The notes under the pieces are model-generated. The model was not told the origin of the DNA and searched no databases. It saw nothing but the letters and a program-made list of their open reading frames with translations. Shown here in pieces: positions 17,450 to 27,206 of a stretch of 64,000 bases of DNA. The translations under genes and the position numbers were made by a program. The stretch is from Methylocella tundrae (lineage in GTDB: Bacteria > Pseudomonadota > Alphaproteobacteria > Rhizobiales > Beijerinckiaceae): the NCBI RefSeq assembly GCF_901905185.1, contig NZ_CABFMQ020000080.1:1-64000 (forward strand), in the 5' to 3' direction. Position 1 is the stretch's first letter, and each line of letters begins with the position of its first letter.

Positions 17450-18868
17450 ATGATAAGCGGTCAGCAGGCGCTTTTCGAGATCGAGCAGGCGACGGCCGCC
17501 ATTCGCATTCAGGAGAGCGATTGCGCGAACCAGCTTTTGGCGACCGATCAGGAGCTTGCGCGGCTGCGCGCGACGCGCGGCGAACTCCTGCGCAAGCTCG
17601 CCAGCGCGCGTCTCGACGCCATGCGCAGCGAACAGATCGCGGGCGAAATCGCCTCGGCGGAGCAGCGGGCGCTGCGCATGATCGCTGAAAGCCGCGCCAC
17701 ACTGGAAAGCCTGTCGGCGCGGATCGGCGCCGCGCAAACGGCGCGCGCGGAGGCCGAGACCGAGCGCCGCGAAAAGGCCGGGGAGGTCGCGCGCATTCTC
17801 GGCCGGCTCGAGGAGCTGCAGGCAGGCGTCGAACCGAAGGTGCGCGGTTCGGCGGAATGGATCGCGCAAAAGGAGCGCGTCGATCGGGCCCAGCATGTTT
17901 TCGAGGCCTCGGACGCGAAGGCGACGCAGGCCGAAACCGATCGCGCCGCGAAGGGCAAGCCTTATGAGGATGATCCGCTCTTCATGTATCTCTGGTCGCG
18001 CGGTTTCGGCGCGGCGCAGTACCGTTCCGGCTTCCTCGTCCGGTTCTTCGACGAAAAAGTCGCGCGCCTGATCGGCTTTCACGCCGCGCGGCCGAATTAT
18101 GCGATGCTGAAGGAAATCCCCTTGCGCCTTCGCGCCCATGCGGAGCGCTGCCGCGCCGAGCTTGCCGCGGAAAGGCAAAAGCTCGCCGACATCGAAAAGG
18201 CCGGCCTCGAAGCGGCGGGCGCAGGCGCCTTCGAGGAGGAGCTGCGCGCCGCGCGAACGGCGCTCGCCGCGGCGGACGACCGGCTGAAGGCGGCTGACGC
18301 GGCGCTCCGAACGCTCGACGCGGAGCGTGACAAGGCGCTGAACGAAGAAGTCCAGGCCACGACGGCGCGGGCCGTCGACATCCTCTCGAACGCCGACAGC
18401 AATGAATCCATCCGCGAACTGTACCGCAAGGCGGCGATGACCCGCGCGATCGAGGATGATGTCGCCGTGCAGGACATTGAGGCGAACGACAGAAGCCTGG
18501 CTGCGAGTGAGCGCCAGCGCGCCGACCTCATCGGCAAAGCGCGGCAATTGGCGCAGCGCCGCTCGGACATCGAAGCCGAACGCGCGAAATTCTACCGGCG
18601 CGGCTATGACAATCCCATGGGCCAGTTCGACAATGAGAACGCCATAGCCGACGCGCTGGGCGCCATCCTCAAAGGAGTCGTGCAGGGCGCCGTGCTGGGA
18701 ACGGTTCTGCAAGGCGGCTATAATGAGCGCCAGCGCCGCGCCGACAGCGGCTTTGGCGGCGACCGGGGGTTCAATTTTCCGGGCGCCGAAGGCGGTGGAT
18801 CTGGCGGCGGCTGGATCGGCGGGGACTCGGGCGGCGGCGACGGGTTCAGGACCGGCGGGGGATTTTAA
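17450..18868 (+). CDS. Long coiled-coil protein with Gly-rich tail, third gene of the unit
   Basis: A 472-residue protein. Residues 1-400 are dominated by heptad-like Ala/Glu/Arg/Leu helices interrupted near residues 165-215 by a more globular segment (DDPLFMYLWSRGFGAAQYRSG). A short hydrophobic/Gly segment (ALGAILKGVVQGAVLGTVLQGG) precedes a C-terminal tail of repeated GGG/GSGGG with Phe and Asp, reminiscent of tails on TPM-domain membrane proteins. The ATG at 17450 follows the upstream stop by 4 bases; the frame's earlier starts lie inside the upstream gene. Unrecognised function; probably partners the two preceding proteins. Confidence 0.7.
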   Translation: MISGQQALFEIEQATAAIRIQESDCANQLLATDQELARLRATRGELLRKLASARLDAMRSEQIAGEIASAEQRALRMIAESRATLESLSARIGAAQTARAEAETERREKAGEVARILGRLEELQAGVEPKVRGSAEWIAQKERVDRAQHVFEASDAKATQAETDRAAKGKPYEDDPLFMYLWSRGFGAAQYRSGFLVRFFDEKVARLIGFHAARPNYAMLKEIPLRLRAHAERCRAELAAERQKLADIEKAGLEAAGAGAFEEELRAARTALAAADDRLKAADAALRTLDAERDKALNEEVQATTARAVDILSNADSNESIRELYRKAAMTRAIEDDVAVQDIEANDRSLAASERQRADLIGKARQLAQRRSDIEAERAKFYRRGYDNPMGQFDNENAIADALGAILKGVVQGAVLGTVLQGGYNERQRRADSGFGGDRGFNFPGAEGGGSGGGWIGGDSGGGDGFRTGGGF

Positions 18869-18946
18869 GCCTCTTTCAGAGGAACGGCCGCGATTTCCTA
18901 TGTCGTGTGGGCCTTAGTGGTCAGATATGATTGTAGTTTGAGTTCG

Positions 18947-21900
18947 CTACTCCAGCACCATCAAAAGATCGCGGGCGTCGATCTGCTGGCCGGGCGTGAC
19001 GAGGATTTCCGCGACCTTGCCGTCGCGCGGCGCGTGCAGCGATGTCTCCATTTTCATCGCTTCCAGCGTCGCGACGACATCACCGGCCTTGACCTGCTGG
19101 CCCAGACGCACAGCGATGGTCGAGACGGCGCCAGGCATCGGCGCCGCCACATGCGAATCATTGCCGTCCTCGGCTTTGCGGCGGGCGATGGCGGTGACCG
19201 CGGCGGAACGGTTCTGCACCCGGATGATGCGCTGCTGACCATTGAGCTCGAAGAAGACCTTGACCTTGCCTTCCTCATCCGTCTCGCCGACCGTCACCAG
19301 AAGCAGCACGAGCGTCTTGCCCGGCTCGATCTCGATGGCGATCTCGTCATTTTGCTGCATGCCATAGAAGAACACCGGCGTCGGCAAGGCCGAGACCGGC
19401 CCGAAGCGGCGGATCGTGGCGCAGAATTCGCTAAAAACCTTCGGATACATCAGATAGGAGGCGAGATCGTCGTCGCTCAGCTGGCGCCCGCACGCTTTCT
19501 CGGCATCAATGCGCGCGCCGCCGAAGTCGGTGGGCGCCAGCAAGGCGCCGGGGCGCCCGTCGATCGGCTTTTCGCCTTTCAGCGCTTTCGCCTGCAAGGC
19601 CGGCGGCCAACCGCCCGGCGGCTGGCCGAGATCGCCGGCCAGCATATCGACGACCGAGGTCGGAAACGCGATTTCGTGGCCAGGGTCGAGCACGTCCTGC
19701 GGCGTCAGATTCTGGCTGACCATCATCAGCGCCATGTCGCCGACGACTTTGGAGGACGGCGTCACCTTGACGATGTCGCCGAAGAGGTCATTGGCGTCGC
19801 GGTAGGCTTTCGCGACTTCGTGCCAGCGCGTCTCGAGTCCAAGACCCCTTGCCTGCTCGCGCAGATTGGTGAACTGGCCGCCCGGCATCTCGTGCAGATA
19901 AACCTCCGAGGTGCCGGCCTTGAGGTCGCTCTCGAAGGCGGCGTATTGCTGGCGCACCGCCTCCCAGTAGAAGCTCAGCTGGCGGATGGTTTCCGCGTCG
20001 AGCCCGGTGTCGCGCGGATTGTTGCGCAGCGCCGCCGCGATGGAGCCGAGGCAGGGCTGCGAGGTCATGCCGGACATGGAGTCGATCGCCGCGTCGACGG
20101 CGTCGACCCCCGCGTCGATGGCGGCGAGCACGGTCGCCGCCGAAATGCCGGAGGTGTCGTGCGTATGCAGATGCAGCGGCAGGCCGACTTCTTCACGCAA
20201 GGTTCTGACGAGAACGCGCGCCGCCTCCGGCAGCAAAAGGCCCGCCATATCCTTGATCGCGAGGATGTGGCAGCCCGCCCGCTCCAGCTCCTTGGCGACG
20301 CCGACGTAATAATTCAGCGAGAACTTGGCGCGGGCGGGATCGAGGATGTCGCCAGTGTAGCAGATCGCGCCTTCGGCCAGCTTGCCGGTCTCGCATACGG
20401 CGTCGATTGAGACGCGCATGTTCTCGACCCAGTTGAGGCAGTCGAAAATGCGAAACAGGTCGATGCCGCTGGCGGCGCGGCGCACGAAATATTTCACCAC
20501 ATTGTCGGGATAATTGGTGTAGCCGACGCCGTTCGCGCCGCGCAGCAGCATTTGCGTCAGCAGATTTGGCGCGCGTTCGCGCACCTGCGCCAGCCGCTCC
20601 CACGGGTCTTCGGAAAGGAACCGCATCGAGACGTCGAAGGTCGCGCCGCCCCAGCACTCCAGCGAAAGCAGCTGCGGCAGCCCCTTGGCGTAGGCCTCCG
20701 CGGCGGCGACGATGTCGCGCGTGCGCATGCGGGTCGCGATCAGCGATTGATGGGCGTCCCGCATGGTGGTGTCGGTGACGAGCACGCGCTGTTCATTGCG
20801 CATCCATTCGGCGAAGGCTTTGGCCCCAAGCGCATCGAACCGCTGCCGCGTTCCGGGCGGAACAGGCTTGTCCGGAAAATAGGGCGAGACCGGCGGGCGC
20901 GCCGTCGCCGGGGGCTTCGCCCGTCCGCGCGTTTCCGGATGGCCGTTGACCGTGACGTCGGCGATCCAGGTCAGCAGCTTGGTCGCGCGGTCCTTGCGTT
21001 TCTTGAAGTCGAACAGAGACGGCGTGTCGTCGATGAACCGCGTCGTATAGTCGTTCGATATGAAATGCGGGTCGTTGATGATGTTGTGCAGGAAGGCGAG
21101 ATTGGTGGCGACGCCGCGAATGCGATATTCGAGCAGCGCGCGATCCATCCGGCGGATCACCTCTTCCGGCGTCGGCGCCCATGCGGTCACCTTCTCCAGC
21201 AGGGGATCGTAGAAGCGCGTGACGATGGCGCCCGAATAGGCGGTGCCGCCGTCGACGCGAATGCCAAAGCCCATGGCGCCGCGATAGGCGGTGATGCGGC
21301 CGTAATCCGGAATGAAGTTGTTTTCCGGATTTTCCGTCGTGATCCGGCATTGCAGCGCGTGACCCGAGAGACGAATGTCTTTTTGCTCGGGGATTCCGGT
21401 TTCGTCGAGCCGCCCGATGTGCTTGCCTTCGGCGATTCTGATCTGGGCTTTGACGATGTCGAGGCCGGTCACGACCTCCGTCACCGTATGCTCGACCTGG
21501 ATGCGCGGATTGACTTCGATGAAGTAGAATTTGTTGGTGTCTGCGTCGAGCAGAAACTCGACGGTGCCGGCGCCGACATAATTCGTCGCGCGTCCGATTT
21601 TCAGCGCCGCCTCGCACAGTTCGAGACGCGTCAACTCGTCGAGATAGGGAGCGGGAGCGCGTTCGACAACCTTCTGATGGCGCCGCTGTATGGAACAGTC
21701 ACGCTCGAAGAGATGCACCAGATTGCCATGCGTGTCGCCAAGAATCTGAACCTCGACGTGGCGAGCCCGGCGCACCAGCTTTTCGAGATAAACCTCGTCC
21801 TTGCCGAAAGCGTTTTTGGCTTCGCGCTTGGCGCTGACCACCGCGTCGGCGAGCTTGTCCTCGCTCTCGATCGGGCGCATACCGCGCCCGCCGCCGCCCC

Positions 21901-22390
21901 AGGAGGCTTTCAGCATGACCGGATAGCCGATCTCGCGGGCGAGGCGCTTGATCTCGTCCGGATCATCGGGGAGCGGCGCCGTCGCCGGCATCACCGGCGC
22001 GCCGGAACTGACCGCGATGTTGCGGGCCGCCACCTTGTTGCCGAGGTCGCGCATCGTCTGCGGCGAGGGACCGATGAAGATGATTCCGGCCTTCGCGCAG
22101 GCTTCCGCGAATTCGGGACTTTCCGAGAGGAAGCCATAGCCGGGATGGATGGCGTCGACTTTGGCTTCAATCGCGACCCGGATGACGTCTTCGATCGAAA
22201 GATAGGCCTCGAGCGGGCCTTTGCCGACGCCGATCTGATAGGCTTCGTCGGCTTTGAATCGATGCAGCGAAAGCTTGTCTTCCTCAGCATAAATCGCAAC
22301 CGTGCGGATGCCGAGCTCCGTCGCCGCGCGGAATACGCGGATCGTGATTTCGGATCGGTTGGCGACCAATAGACGACGAATTCGGGCCAT
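18947..22390 (-). CDS. pyc: Pyruvate carboxylase
   Basis: Biotin enzyme converting pyruvate, bicarbonate and ATP to oxaloacetate, replenishing the TCA cycle. The single 1147-residue chain has, in order, a biotin carboxylase/ATP-grasp domain (residues 1-460; KASWGGGGRGM, FIEVNPRIQVEHTVTE), a carboxyltransferase barrel (about 530-820; TTMRDAHQSL, ECWGGATFD, the metal-binding HLHTHDTSG), and a C-terminal biotinyl domain with EAMKMET, whose second Lys carries biotin. Length and order are typical of single-chain PC. It is monocistronic. In a facultative C1 organism it would support growth on C3 substrates, consistent with the MctP-type transporter at 25.5 kb. Confidence 0.98.
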   Translation of the reverse strand: MARIRRLLVANRSEITIRVFRAATELGIRTVAIYAEEDKLSLHRFKADEAYQIGVGKGPLEAYLSIEDVIRVAIEAKVDAIHPGYGFLSESPEFAEACAKAGIIFIGPSPQTMRDLGNKVAARNIAVSSGAPVMPATAPLPDDPDEIKRLAREIGYPVMLKASWGGGGRGMRPIESEDKLADAVVSAKREAKNAFGKDEVYLEKLVRRARHVEVQILGDTHGNLVHLFERDCSIQRRHQKVVERAPAPYLDELTRLELCEAALKIGRATNYVGAGTVEFLLDADTNKFYFIEVNPRIQVEHTVTEVVTGLDIVKAQIRIAEGKHIGRLDETGIPEQKDIRLSGHALQCRITTENPENNFIPDYGRITAYRGAMGFGIRVDGGTAYSGAIVTRFYDPLLEKVTAWAPTPEEVIRRMDRALLEYRIRGVATNLAFLHNIINDPHFISNDYTTRFIDDTPSLFDFKKRKDRATKLLTWIADVTVNGHPETRGRAKPPATARPPVSPYFPDKPVPPGTRQRFDALGAKAFAEWMRNEQRVLVTDTTMRDAHQSLIATRMRTRDIVAAAEAYAKGLPQLLSLECWGGATFDVSMRFLSEDPWERLAQVRERAPNLLTQMLLRGANGVGYTNYPDNVVKYFVRRAASGIDLFRIFDCLNWVENMRVSIDAVCETGKLAEGAICYTGDILDPARAKFSLNYYVGVAKELERAGCHILAIKDMAGLLLPEAARVLVRTLREEVGLPLHLHTHDTSGISAATVLAAIDAGVDAVDAAIDSMSGMTSQPCLGSIAAALRNNPRDTGLDAETIRQLSFYWEAVRQQYAAFESDLKAGTSEVYLHEMPGGQFTNLREQARGLGLETRWHEVAKAYRDANDLFGDIVKVTPSSKVVGDMALMMVSQNLTPQDVLDPGHEIAFPTSVVDMLAGDLGQPPGGWPPALQAKALKGEKPIDGRPGALLAPTDFGGARIDAEKACGRQLSDDDLASYLMYPKVFSEFCATIRRFGPVSALPTPVFFYGMQQNDEIAIEIEPGKTLVLLLVTVGETDEEGKVKVFFELNGQQRIIRVQNRSAAVTAIARRKAEDGNDSHVAAPMPGAVSTIAVRLGQQVKAGDVVATLEAMKMETSLHAPRDGKVAEILVTPGQQIDARDLLMVLE

Positions 22391-22670
22391 AGTCTCTCAC
22401 TGCCGTTCAAGATGGTGCGGTCTCGCCGCCCCCGGAGAAGTCACGGTCAAGACCGCGCCCATTTAGACGCAACGAAACACAAATGTCATCGCTGTTTGAG
22501 TGAAAGCCTAGTTTAATGGCGCCCGACCGCCTTATGACCGGGAAATGACCGCAGATGATGTTTCGCCGCGCCGCGCGCAAGATGCGCCGCGTCCCGCCTC
22601 TGGGCCGGGACCGGGCGGCCGCGTGAGGCCGCGCCGCGCTAAAACTCGGGAAAAGCGTGGGAAAAGCGCG

Positions 22671-23528
22671 ATGCTGCGAGCCGGTTTCGCCGGTCTGGCG
22701 CTGGCCGTCGTCGCCACGGCGCGCGCCGAAGATGCTTGCGCGCGACCGCCCGCCCTCGACCCCGCGGGCCGCGAGGGCGCCGCGCAAGGACGCGTCCAAG
22801 CCGTCAATGAAAGGCTCGAATTGACGCTTGAAGACGGCAGGCGGCTGAAGATCGCGGGCCTCGATCCGCCACGGCCGACGCCGGACAATCCCGACCTCGA
22901 CGTCAGATCGGGAGAAAGGCTCGCGGCCTGGCTTGCCGGCAAGGATATCGTCTTTCGCCTGACCGGACCACGCCCGGACCGCTGGGGCCGCTACAGCGTT
23001 GAGGCCTTCGCGCCCGCGCAGGCGGCGGCGCCCTCAGCCGTGCCCGTCGCGCAGGCCGCGCTCGACGCCGGCCTCGCGCGCTTTGAACCCGGCGCCGCGG
23101 CGCGGCCGTGCCGCACTTTTCTGCTCGCCGCCGAAACCACCGCCCGCGCGGGCGCGCTTGGACTTTGGGCCGATCCGTATTATGCGATTATCGCGGCCGG
23201 CGATCACGAGTCCTTCGCCGAGAAGGCCGCAACCTCCGTCATTGTCGAAGGCCGCGTCACCGGCGTCGCCAAGGATGGGTTTCGTACGACACTTTTATTC
23301 GGGGATCGCCGCGGTTTCGATTTTTCGGTCACGATATTGCAACGCAACGTCAAGATATTCACCGCCGCCGGGGTCGACATCGAAAAGTTTCAGGGCCAGA
23401 CGATTCGCGTGCGCGGCCTCCTTGACATGCGTTTCGGACCGCAGATCGAAGTCTCAAACCCGGATGAGATTGAAATGCTACCGCAAGGACAAGACGCAGC
23501 CGCGCCGAAGACGGCCCCGCAGCGTTGA
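22671..23528 (+). CDS. Secreted SNase-like (thermonuclease-fold) protein
   Basis: A 285-residue protein with a signal peptide (MLRAGFAGLALAVVATARA) and an OB-fold resembling staphylococcal nuclease: LKIAGLDPPRP, then DRWGRYSVEAF, then WADPYYAI, followed by a second small beta domain from about residue 185. The Arg of DRWGR fits a catalytic position, but the usual RLxGIDAPE is changed to LKIAGLDPPRP with no glutamate, so nuclease activity is doubtful. The ATG at 22671 is chosen for the signal peptide; the frame runs on to 22545. The M48 lipoprotein gene follows after 19 bases, likely in one operon. Confidence 0.75.
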   Translation: MLRAGFAGLALAVVATARAEDACARPPALDPAGREGAAQGRVQAVNERLELTLEDGRRLKIAGLDPPRPTPDNPDLDVRSGERLAAWLAGKDIVFRLTGPRPDRWGRYSVEAFAPAQAAAPSAVPVAQAALDAGLARFEPGAAARPCRTFLLAAETTARAGALGLWADPYYAIIAAGDHESFAEKAATSVIVEGRVTGVAKDGFRTTLLFGDRRGFDFSVTILQRNVKIFTAAGVDIEKFQGQTIRVRGLLDMRFGPQIEVSNPDEIEMLPQGQDAAAPKTAPQR

Positions 23529-23547
23529 GACAGGTCTTCGTCACGCT

Positions 23548-25167
23548 ATGAAGCTTTTCGCGGATATGGCCGGCATGCTGCGGTCGATGGCCCTCAGCGG
23601 CCGAGACCTCGCCGGGTCATTATCGCGCGTGACGGAGCCTCTTACGGTCAAGGAAGGCGCCGCATTTCGTCAGGGATGGGCGAAGCTCCGGTCGGACGAA
23701 ATCGCGCGACGCTTCGGCGTTTTCTGCGTTCTTGCCGCCGCCCTCGCGCTTGCGGCCTGCGCCTCGATAGAGCCGCAGGGCGACCAATCGTTCAAGATGG
23801 AGGCGCCGCCGTTGCCGCCTCATCCGCCAGCGCCCGAAAACAAGGCGCTGGCGGAGCATAACCGCATGGTCGCGCTTTTCGACGGCGAATATAAAGATCC
23901 CGCCGCCGAGCGCTATCTCAACGAGATCCTGGCAAAGCTCGCCAAGGCCGACGACAAGCCGAGCGAGCCTTACAAGGTCACGATCCTCAATTCGCCCATC
24001 GTCAACGCCTTCGCTTTGCCTCCGCGCGACCTTTTCATCACAAGAGGCCTGCTGGCGCTCGCCAATGACGCCTCGGAGGTCGCGGCGGTGATGGCGCATG
24101 AGATCGCCCATCTCACCGCCAGGCACGCCGTGCAGCGCGAGGAAGAAGAAAAGCGCGCCGCCGTGATCAGTCAGGCCGCGACCGTCATTCAGAACAAGCA
24201 GAAAGGCGCGGAGATTGAGGCCACCGCACGGCGCACCATCGCGACCTTCTCGCGCCAGCAGGAGCTCGACGCCGACCAGATCGGCATCAAGGCGATCGCA
24301 AGGGCGGGCTTTGATCCTTACGGCGCATCGCGTTTCCTCAGCGCGCTCGGACGCTCCGCCGCCATGCGCACCTCGCTGATCGGCCAGAACGCCAGCGCCG
24401 ACAAGCCAGATATTCTTGCGACGCATCCCTCGACGCCGGAGCGGGTGACGCAAGCGATCGCCGTCGCCCGTCAGATCGGCGCGCCCGGCATCGGGGTGAC
24501 CGATCGCGATTCCTATCTCGCGGCGATCGACGGCATGATTTTCGGCGACGGCCCCTCCGAAGGCGTCGTGCGCGGCCGCTCCTTCCTGCAGGCGCGGCTC
24601 GGCTTTGCCTTCGTCGCCCCGGAAGGATTTGCTCTCGAGAACGCCTCGAAAGCCCTGCTCGGGGTTTCCGGCGACGGAAACGAGGCGCTCCGGCTCGACA
24701 GCGTCAAGGCGCCGCCCGGCATGTCGCTTGAGGCCTATATGGCGTCCGACTGGATCGACGGCCTGATGCAAAGCTCGATCGAATCGGTCGACGTCAACGG
24801 CATGCCGGCCGTGATCGCCAGCGCCAGGGCGGGCGACTGGAACTTCCGCCTCGCCGTGATTCGTTTCGACCCGACGCAGATCTATCGTCTGATTTTCGCC
24901 ATGCGGGCGCAGACCGACGCGAACGAAAAGCGCTTTCGCGGCGCGCTCAATTCGTTTCACCGCGCCTCTCCCGAAGAGATCCGGGAGGTGCGCCCGATGC
25001 GAATCAGCATCGTGACGGCGACGCCGGGCCAGACGCCCGGCGATCTGGCGGACAAGATGGCGACGCCTGATCGTAAGCTCGAATTTTTCCTGCTGATCAA
25101 TGGGCTCGAGGCCGACGCGACAGTCGCGCCGGGCGAACGCTACAAGATTGTCGTTGAACAGGAATAG
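23548..25167 (+). CDS. M48-family metalloprotease, putative lipoprotein
   Basis: A 539-residue envelope peptidase. The N-terminal region contains RRFGVFCVLAAALALAAC, a lipobox at the end of a hydrophobic segment preceded by about 70 residues, so the true start may be further in. The M48 domain has the zinc motif HEIAHLTARH and the third ligand in QQELDADQIG, as in BepA/YfgC and LoiP. After about residue 330 there is a C-terminal domain of unknown function. Role by homology: quality control of outer-membrane proteins in the periplasm. It follows the SNase-like gene. Confidence 0.88.
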   Translation: MKLFADMAGMLRSMALSGRDLAGSLSRVTEPLTVKEGAAFRQGWAKLRSDEIARRFGVFCVLAAALALAACASIEPQGDQSFKMEAPPLPPHPPAPENKALAEHNRMVALFDGEYKDPAAERYLNEILAKLAKADDKPSEPYKVTILNSPIVNAFALPPRDLFITRGLLALANDASEVAAVMAHEIAHLTARHAVQREEEEKRAAVISQAATVIQNKQKGAEIEATARRTIATFSRQQELDADQIGIKAIARAGFDPYGASRFLSALGRSAAMRTSLIGQNASADKPDILATHPSTPERVTQAIAVARQIGAPGIGVTDRDSYLAAIDGMIFGDGPSEGVVRGRSFLQARLGFAFVAPEGFALENASKALLGVSGDGNEALRLDSVKAPPGMSLEAYMASDWIDGLMQSSIESVDVNGMPAVIASARAGDWNFRLAVIRFDPTQIYRLIFAMRAQTDANEKRFRGALNSFHRASPEEIREVRPMRISIVTATPGQTPGDLADKMATPDRKLEFFLLINGLEADATVAPGERYKIVVEQE

Positions 25168-25338
25168 ACGCTCTCGCAACAGCCCCGGCGGCGCGGCGCC
25201 CGCCGTTCGCATGCTGAGAGTTCTGGATTTTATTGTCATTTTCCGCCGCGCAATCCCGCGTTGCCGATTGATTTCGGCCGCCGCTGGGGTAGCATGACGA
25301 AACCTTAAATTAAGAAGAATAAATTGGAGGAGACCACC

Positions 25339-25521
25339 TTGCGCCCATTATGGCTCCTTCTCCTCATCCCCTACATCGGCCTTCTCTGGGTTCCGTTCTA
25401 CAACCGGATGACGCCTGAGCTGTTCGGCTTCCCCTTTTTCTATTGGTACCAGCTGCTGTTTGTGCCGATCACGTCGTTTCTGATCTATCTCGTTTATCGG
25501 CGAGTGCGCGATGAACCCTGA
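25339..25521 (+). CDS. DUF3311 small membrane protein, partner of the symporter
   Basis: A 60-residue protein with two hydrophobic segments (LWLLLLIPYIGLLWVPF and FYWYQLLFVPITSFLIYLVY). It matches DUF3311, a family almost always encoded directly before MctP-type sodium/solute symporters. The start is taken as the TTG at 25339, giving MRPLWLL, because GGAGG lies at 25326-25330 with 8 bases between; an earlier in-frame TTG at 25324 would overlap that site. It overlaps the symporter gene by 11 bases, so the two are coupled and likely form one transporter. Confidence 0.85.
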   Translation: MRPLWLLLLIPYIGLLWVPFYNRMTPELFGFPFFYWYQLLFVPITSFLIYLVYRRVRDEP

Positions 25522-27022
25522 GCTCGATTACCCGGCTCTGATCGTTTTTCTGGTCATGTTTACGCTCGTGACCGTCATGGGCTTCGTCGCGGCGCGCTGG
25601 CGGCGGCCCAAGACGCTCGCCCACCTCGACGAGTGGGGCCTCGGCGGGCGCCAGTTCGGCACCTGGATCACCTGGTTCCTCGTCGGCGGCGATTTCTACA
25701 CCGCCTATACGATCATCGCGGTGCCGGCGCTGGTCTATGCCGTCGGCGCCTATGGCTTCTTCGCGCTGCCCTACACGATCATCGTTTTTCCCTTTGTCTT
25801 CGCGGTCATGCCGCTACTTTGGAAGGTCGCGAAGCGCCACAATTACGTCACCGCCGCTGATGTTGTGCACGGCCGCTATAAATCCCGCGCGCTTGAACTC
25901 GCCGTCGCGGCGACCGGCGTCGTCGCGACGATGCCCTATATCGCGCTACAGCTGATCGGCATGGCGGCGGCGATCCACGCGCTCGGCATTCCCGGCGAAA
26001 TTCCGCTCATCGCGGCCTTTCTGGTGCTCGCCGTCTACACCTATTCGTCGGGCCTTCGCGCGCCCGCCCTCATCGCTTTCGTCAAGGATGCGATGATCTA
26101 TATCGTCGTGTTCGTGGCGATCGCCTTCATCCCGCTGAAACTCGGCGGCTATCGCGCCGTGTTCGAATCAGCCGAGGCAGCTTTCAAAGCGAAGGGATCT
26201 GGCGGCATTTTGTTGGCGCCGGGCCAGTATATCGCCTATGCGAGCCTTGCCTTCGGCTCCGCGATGGCCGCCTTCATGTATCCGCATACGCTGACTGCGA
26301 TCTTTGCGAGTTCCGGCGCGAACACGATTCGCAAAAACGCCATGCTGCTGCCGGCCTACACCCTGCTCCTCGGCCTGCTCGCGCTGCTGGGCTACATGGG
26401 CCATGCGGCGGGCCTCAAGCTCACCAACAACAATGACGTCGTTCCAGTGTTGTTCAAGACGCTGTTTCCCGGCTGGTTCGCCGGCTTCGCCTTCGCCGCC
26501 ATCGTCATCGGCGCGCTGGTTCCCGCCGCGGTCATGAGCATTGGCGCGGCCAATCTCTTCACGCGCAATTTCTGGAAAGCCTACGTTGATCCCGAAATCA
26601 GCCCCGCGGGCGAAGCAAAGGTCGCGAAGATCACCTCCATGCTCGTCAAGGTCGGCGCGCTGATGGTGATCTTGTTCCTGCCGACGCAATTCGCCCTCGA
26701 TCTGCAACTGCTCGGCGGCTTGTGGATCCTGCAGACCTTTCCCGCGCTGATTTTCGGCCTTTTCACCAACTGGTTCCGGGCGCCAGGCCTTCTTGCCGGC
26801 TGGGGGATAGGATTTGTCGGCGGCACATGGCTCGCCTGGACGGATGATTTCAAGCCGCTGCATGGTTTCGTTTACGACGGCTCGAAGTTCTCCGTCTATT
26901 CGGGACTGCTTGCTCTCGCGGCCAATATACTGGTCGCTGTCGTGGTCTCGGCTTTCACGCGCGGACGCGGCGTGGGCGGGAGGCTGACGCCCTCTGCGGA
27001 GCGCGGTCTGAGGCGAAGCTGA
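25511..27022 (+). CDS. Sodium:solute symporter, MctP-like monocarboxylate permease
   Basis: A 503-residue transporter of the SSS family with about 13 hydrophobic segments. DEWGLGGRQFGTWITWFLVGGDFYTAY near residue 40 and the VTAADVVHGRYKS loop near residue 115 are typical of the monocarboxylate group (MctP of rhizobia takes up lactate, pyruvate, acetate and alanine). It overlaps the DUF3311 gene. The presence of such a permease suggests use of organic acids as well as any C1 growth; substrate is inferred from family. Confidence 0.88.
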   Translation: MNPELDYPALIVFLVMFTLVTVMGFVAARWRRPKTLAHLDEWGLGGRQFGTWITWFLVGGDFYTAYTIIAVPALVYAVGAYGFFALPYTIIVFPFVFAVMPLLWKVAKRHNYVTAADVVHGRYKSRALELAVAATGVVATMPYIALQLIGMAAAIHALGIPGEIPLIAAFLVLAVYTYSSGLRAPALIAFVKDAMIYIVVFVAIAFIPLKLGGYRAVFESAEAAFKAKGSGGILLAPGQYIAYASLAFGSAMAAFMYPHTLTAIFASSGANTIRKNAMLLPAYTLLLGLLALLGYMGHAAGLKLTNNNDVVPVLFKTLFPGWFAGFAFAAIVIGALVPAAVMSIGAANLFTRNFWKAYVDPEISPAGEAKVAKITSMLVKVGALMVILFLPTQFALDLQLLGGLWILQTFPALIFGLFTNWFRAPGLLAGWGIGFVGGTWLAWTDDFKPLHGFVYDGSKFSVYSGLLALAANILVAVVVSAFTRGRGVGGRLTPSAERGLRRS

Positions 27023-27153
27023 CGAGCGACGGAAAAACGCAGAATCCGACGTTGACTTCGCGGCGCCGGCACGGATGATGCAGGCCCCTTCAGCGCCGCC
27101 GCTCAGCTTCAGTCCCGCAAAATCAAACAGTCCGAGCCCCCGCCTGATCGGCA

Positions 27154-27181
27154 TTCACCTCGACGCCAGTTCCTGTATACT
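27154..27181 (+). promoter_or_regulatory. Possible sigma-70-type promoter
   Basis: TTCACC at 27154-27159 and TATACT at 27176-27181 are separated by 16 bases and lie 25 bases before the ATG of the 73-residue protein at 27207. The -10 is good, the -35 only fair. Confidence 0.4.
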
Positions 27182-27206
27182 GATCTGATTAAAAGGAGCG
27201 CCAGAA

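Noticed and set aside
20552..22372. 606-codon open frame on the plus strand
   Set aside because: It lies antisense to the biotin carboxylase part of pyc and has the Arg/His-rich composition typical of shadow frames in high-GC DNA.
23620..25239. 539-codon open frame on the minus strand
   Set aside because: Antisense to the M48 gene, Arg/Gly/His-rich, no family signature.
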